DNA of 64,000 bases from the NCBI RefSeq assembly GCF_030268045.1, contig NZ_BSDC01000001.1, positions 310,001-374,000 on the forward strand. Direction: 5' to 3'. The notes under the pieces were generated by a model. The model did no database searches. It saw nothing but the letters and a program-made list of their open reading frames with translations, and was not told where the DNA came from. The translations under genes were made by a program, and so were the position numbers. Below, one piece after another: positions 62,481 to 64,000 of this stretch. Numbering within the stretch: position 1 is the stretch's first letter; the number at the start of each line of letters is the position of its first letter. Source of the DNA: Geothrix edaphica. Its GTDB lineage: Bacteria; Acidobacteriota; Holophagae; Holophagales; Holophagaceae.

Positions 62481-62739
62481 TCCCACTCGGAGGTTGGCCG
62501 TGCTCCATATTTGGGATCGACCCACCAGAGCGGGATTCGAACTGTGTCTGGCTGCGCCAGCCGCCGGTCCCCGCTCCCGACAGTGCACCGCGCTGTCTCC
62601 GCGGTCCCACTCGGAGGTTGGCCGTGCTCCGTATTTGGTGCCGACCCACCAGAGCGGGATTCGAACTGCGTCTGGCTGCGCCAGCCGCCGGTCTCGCTTC
62701 GGCGTGCCATCAAGGCACGCCTCGGGCGATCCCACTCGG
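62481..62739. repeat. 89-bp tandem repeats with variable hairpin spacers
   Basis: Two near-identical 89-base units at 62481-62569 and 62605-62693 differ at only a few positions, and the first ten bases (TCCCACTCGG) recur at 62730, giving a 124-125 base period. The two spacers (35 and 36 bases) differ in sequence but each contains a hairpin (GACAG...CTGTC; GCGTGCC...GGCACGC). Each unit carries GGATTCGAACT, like the complement of a tRNA T-arm, and the short hairpin CTGGC-TGC-GCCAG. Confidence 0.75.
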
Positions 62740-62807
62740 CCGAAGGCCAAAGGGGGTGGTGAGTGCAGGCGCCCGGGCGGCGCCTGCCGAACCGGGCACC
62801 CCCGGCC

Positions 62808-62832
62808 TGAGGTTCGAATCCTCTCGTCCCGA
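62808..62832 (+). pseudogene. tRNA-Pro-like 3' end, fragment
   Basis: T-arm TGAGG-TTCGAAT-CCTCT (four of five pairs) followed by acceptor strand CGTCCCG and discriminator A. G72 and A73 suit tRNA-Pro. The 5' acceptor partner CGGGACG and the rest of the tRNA are absent upstream, and no CCA is encoded. A 9-bp hairpin (62765-62787) lies where the body would be. Confidence 0.5.
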
Positions 62833-62837
62833 ATGGT

Positions 62838-62883
62838 CAAAACACCAGAAGGGCCCTCTTTCGAGGGCCCCTCTGGTGTTTTG
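62838..62883. terminator. Large hairpin terminator between two tRNA fragments
   Basis: Arms of 21 bases (62838-62858 and 62863-62883, one mismatch, TTTC loop) with a GTTTTG end on each strand, an effective terminator in both directions of the kind found after tRNA genes. Confidence 0.75.
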
Positions 62884-62909
62884 GTCGGCGCGAGAGGATT
62901 CGAACCAAT
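62882..62909 (-). pseudogene. tRNA-like 3' end with encoded CCA, fragment
   Basis: Read on the minus strand: TTCGAAT-CCTCT, acceptor strand CGCGCCG, discriminator A, then CCA. The proximal T-stem strand (ATTGG) pairs at only two positions and no 5' acceptor CGGCGCG exists upstream, so only the 3' part of a tRNA is present, joined to unrelated sequence. It faces the fragment at 62808-62832. Confidence 0.5.
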
Positions 62910-63109
62910 GGATGACGATCGAACATGCGGCCAGGTGCTGCATGTTAATTGTTGATAATAATATTTTTGTAAAGACTGCGAGATTAAGGCCCCTCCCGTC
63001 AGATGGCGACAAAGTGGGCCGAGTAAGTTGTCTGATATCAATGGGGCTATCCCTTCCTGTGCTGCGATGTGTGCAGCAGAAACTGGGGTCCGGAGGGGAC
63101 CTTCTGCAG

Positions 63110-63185
63110 CACATCGATGTGTCGGCGGAAGCACGTCGGTGTGCTCCGGGCAGCACACAGATGTGCCATGCGACACATCGCTGTG
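63110..63185. promoter_or_regulatory. Array of four CACA-N4-TGTG dyads
   Basis: Four 12-bp sites: CACATCGATGTG (63110), CACGTCGGTGTG (63132), CACACAGATGTG (63154) and CACATCGCTGTG (63174). Their starts are 22, 22 and 20 bases apart, about two helical turns. Three keep both half-sites exactly; the second has one change. This regularity points to cooperative binding by a dimeric protein. It lies about 120 bases ahead of the exonuclease-like gene. Confidence 0.6.
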
Positions 63186-63302
63186 ATGAGGGTAGAACCT
63201 CCTTCTATCCGCAGGCGCGATAGGCACTTCGGCGAAGTGAGAAGCGCGGCGGGGCCGGCTTTGCTGGAGCCGCACCCGTTGGTGCTCACCAGGAGCATGT
63301 CC

Positions 63303-64000
63303 ATGTCTACCCCTTCACTCATCTTGAAAGCAGTTCGGGACGCCGTCATGGAAGAGTGTCACCCGGATACGGGGCTTCCGGGAGCTTCCGTCATCGATCT
63401 CCTCGCCATGGCTGGCCTCACGCTGGAGCAGGCTTCGCACAGGCTTGGGATCTGTAAAGAGGATCTGTACCGTGTCTGTTGGCGAATGTGCTGGGACCCT
63501 CGAGTCATGGCCGAGATCAACGGTCTGATCCGGGGCTTCGGCTTCGACCACACCGTGATCTGGGGACGGAATCCGTCGGCAGCGTTCGATGGTCCGAAGA
63601 CCCCCACTGCCTTCGAGGGTGTGCCTGCGTTCCAGGGGAAGCTTGACCTCAGCCGCCACGGCTTGCTGCTGCTGGCGGACTGCGAAACCAGCGGGCCCGA
63701 CGCCGAGCGCCATCGGGCCGTGGAGGTGGCGCTTCTGAAGGTCGTGGTGGATCGCCGGCCCCAAGGGGGTTCCCGGCTCCTTGGCGCCTTGGACGCCTAT
63801 CAGGGACTCCAGGATCCGGGGCCTCACCCCGTCAACCTCTTCTCGATGAGGGTCCACCGCATCCCCCTGGGGCACCTGCTGGGGCAGGTCCTGGACGAAG
63901 GTGCGCTCGACCGTGTGCTGTCTGGAGTCAGGATCGTGGTCGCGCACAATGCCTCGTTCGACAGGCGCTTTCTCACCAAGGCCATCCCCGCGCTCAAGGG
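63303..64000 (+). CDS. DnaQ-like (DEDDh) 3'-5' exonuclease, cut by window end
   Basis: The frame is open from ATG 63303 to the window end, 232 residues seen. ATG at 63303 is seven bases after AGGAG; the ATG two codons earlier is too close. Residues 1-115 form an unrecognised helical N-terminal domain with several Cys (LDLLAMAGLT-like region, RLGICKEDLYRVCWRMCWDP). The exonuclease domain begins near 120: LLLLADCETSGPDAERHRAV holds the D-x-E motif, and IVVAHNASFDRRFL near the end holds the H-N-x2-F-D motif. The late catalytic His/Asp lie outside the window. Such nucleases serve in proofreading, repair or mobile-element biology. Confidence 0.7.
   Translation, partial: MSTPSLILKAVRDAVMEECHPDTGLPGASVIDLLAMAGLTLEQASHRLGICKEDLYRVCWRMCWDPRVMAEINGLIRGFGFDHTVIWGRNPSAAFDGPKTPTAFEGVPAFQGKLDLSRHGLLLLADCETSGPDAERHRAVEVALLKVVVDRRPQGGSRLLGALDAYQGLQDPGPHPVNLFSMRVHRIPLGHLLGQVLDEGALDRVLSGVRIVVAHNASFDRRFLTKAIPALK

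Noticed and set aside
62481-62739. Possible CRISPR array
   Set aside because: Repeat unit is 89 bases and only two full copies exist; no cas genes; spacers are hairpins, not unrelated protospacers.
62760-62940. Complete tRNA genes
   Set aside because: Only 3' halves match; no 5' acceptor strands, D-arms or anticodon arms pair correctly.
63110-63185. Replication origin iterons
   Set aside because: No DnaA boxes or Rep gene visible in the window; kept as a regulatory array of unknown use.

Overview
The window is about 64 kb of GC-rich (by eye roughly 65-70 % G+C), densely coded bacterial chromosome. The gene set is that of a Gram-negative heterotroph that handles oxygen: RND efflux with an outer-membrane factor, OmpW and other beta-barrels, cytochrome bd oxidase, dienoyl-CoA reductase and acyl-CoA ligase. 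Together with DUF4388, DUF4342, DUF3187, VIT/VWA and hemerythrin-GGDEF proteins and several ECF sigma factors, this looks most like an Acidobacteriota chromosome of the Holophagae (Geothrix/Holophaga) type. That assignment is inference; no 16S gene is present.

Layout. 1-4.1 kb: the start of an ABC transporter binding protein, then a minus-strand set fadH-ycaQ-methyltransferase. 4.4-7.1 kb: DUF4388 protein and long-chain acyl-CoA ligase. 7.1-8.9 kb: a beta-barrel protein and a DUF4342/sensor pair. 9.0-13.2 kb: a seven-gene minus-strand operon built around an ECF42-type sigma factor with two DGPF (YCII) proteins, two VOC proteins, a dihydrofolate-reductase-like protein and a DoxX-like protein; a candidate ECF42 promoter lies in front of it. 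13.3-22.3 kb: metabolic and hypothetical genes (M14 peptidase, HpaF, MFS, SDR, YbaK). 22.3-22.9 kb: a non-coding segment of nested inverted repeats. 23.4-26.5 kb: an A+T-rich island (35-38 % G+C in two sample lines) carrying one large PHP-domain/SMC-like ATPase (TrlF-like, probable defence gene) and the cut-off start of another gene, wedged against topA.

26.5-34.5 kb: housekeeping genes topA, dprA, rpmB, tsaB, rimI, then an Rrf2 regulator in front of cydAB. 34.6-41.2 kb: ompW, an ODP-type metallo-beta-lactamase, a cupin, a B12/radical-SAM protein, a methyltransferase and a small ABM-like protein, with two copies of an A+T-rich direct repeat bracketing the last three; then an orphan DNA methyltransferase. 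41.3-49.9 kb: NtrY-like kinase, a CMD-like protein, an ECF sigma factor with a coupled 29-codon ORF, a surE-acyP-apt cluster behind a GGDEF-hemerythrin protein, and a second ECF sigma/anti-sigma-like pair followed by a VIT/VWA protein. 52.4-59.7 kb: an isoaspartyl methyltransferase with a lipoprotein signal and a tetR-acrA-acrB-oprM efflux operon. 59.7-62.5 kb: a beta-barrel protein with a near-consensus promoter, a second CecR-like TetR and a DUF3187 protein.

The right edge (62.5-64 kb) changes character. It has 89-bp tandem repeats, two tRNA-Pro-like 3' ends facing each other across a large terminator hairpin, an A+T-rich patch and four CACA-N4-TGTG dyads spaced 20-22 bp apart, then a DnaQ-like exonuclease cut by the window end. 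This looks like the start of an accessory region. The two places most likely to hold something undescribed are the PHP-ATPase island and this right-edge region.
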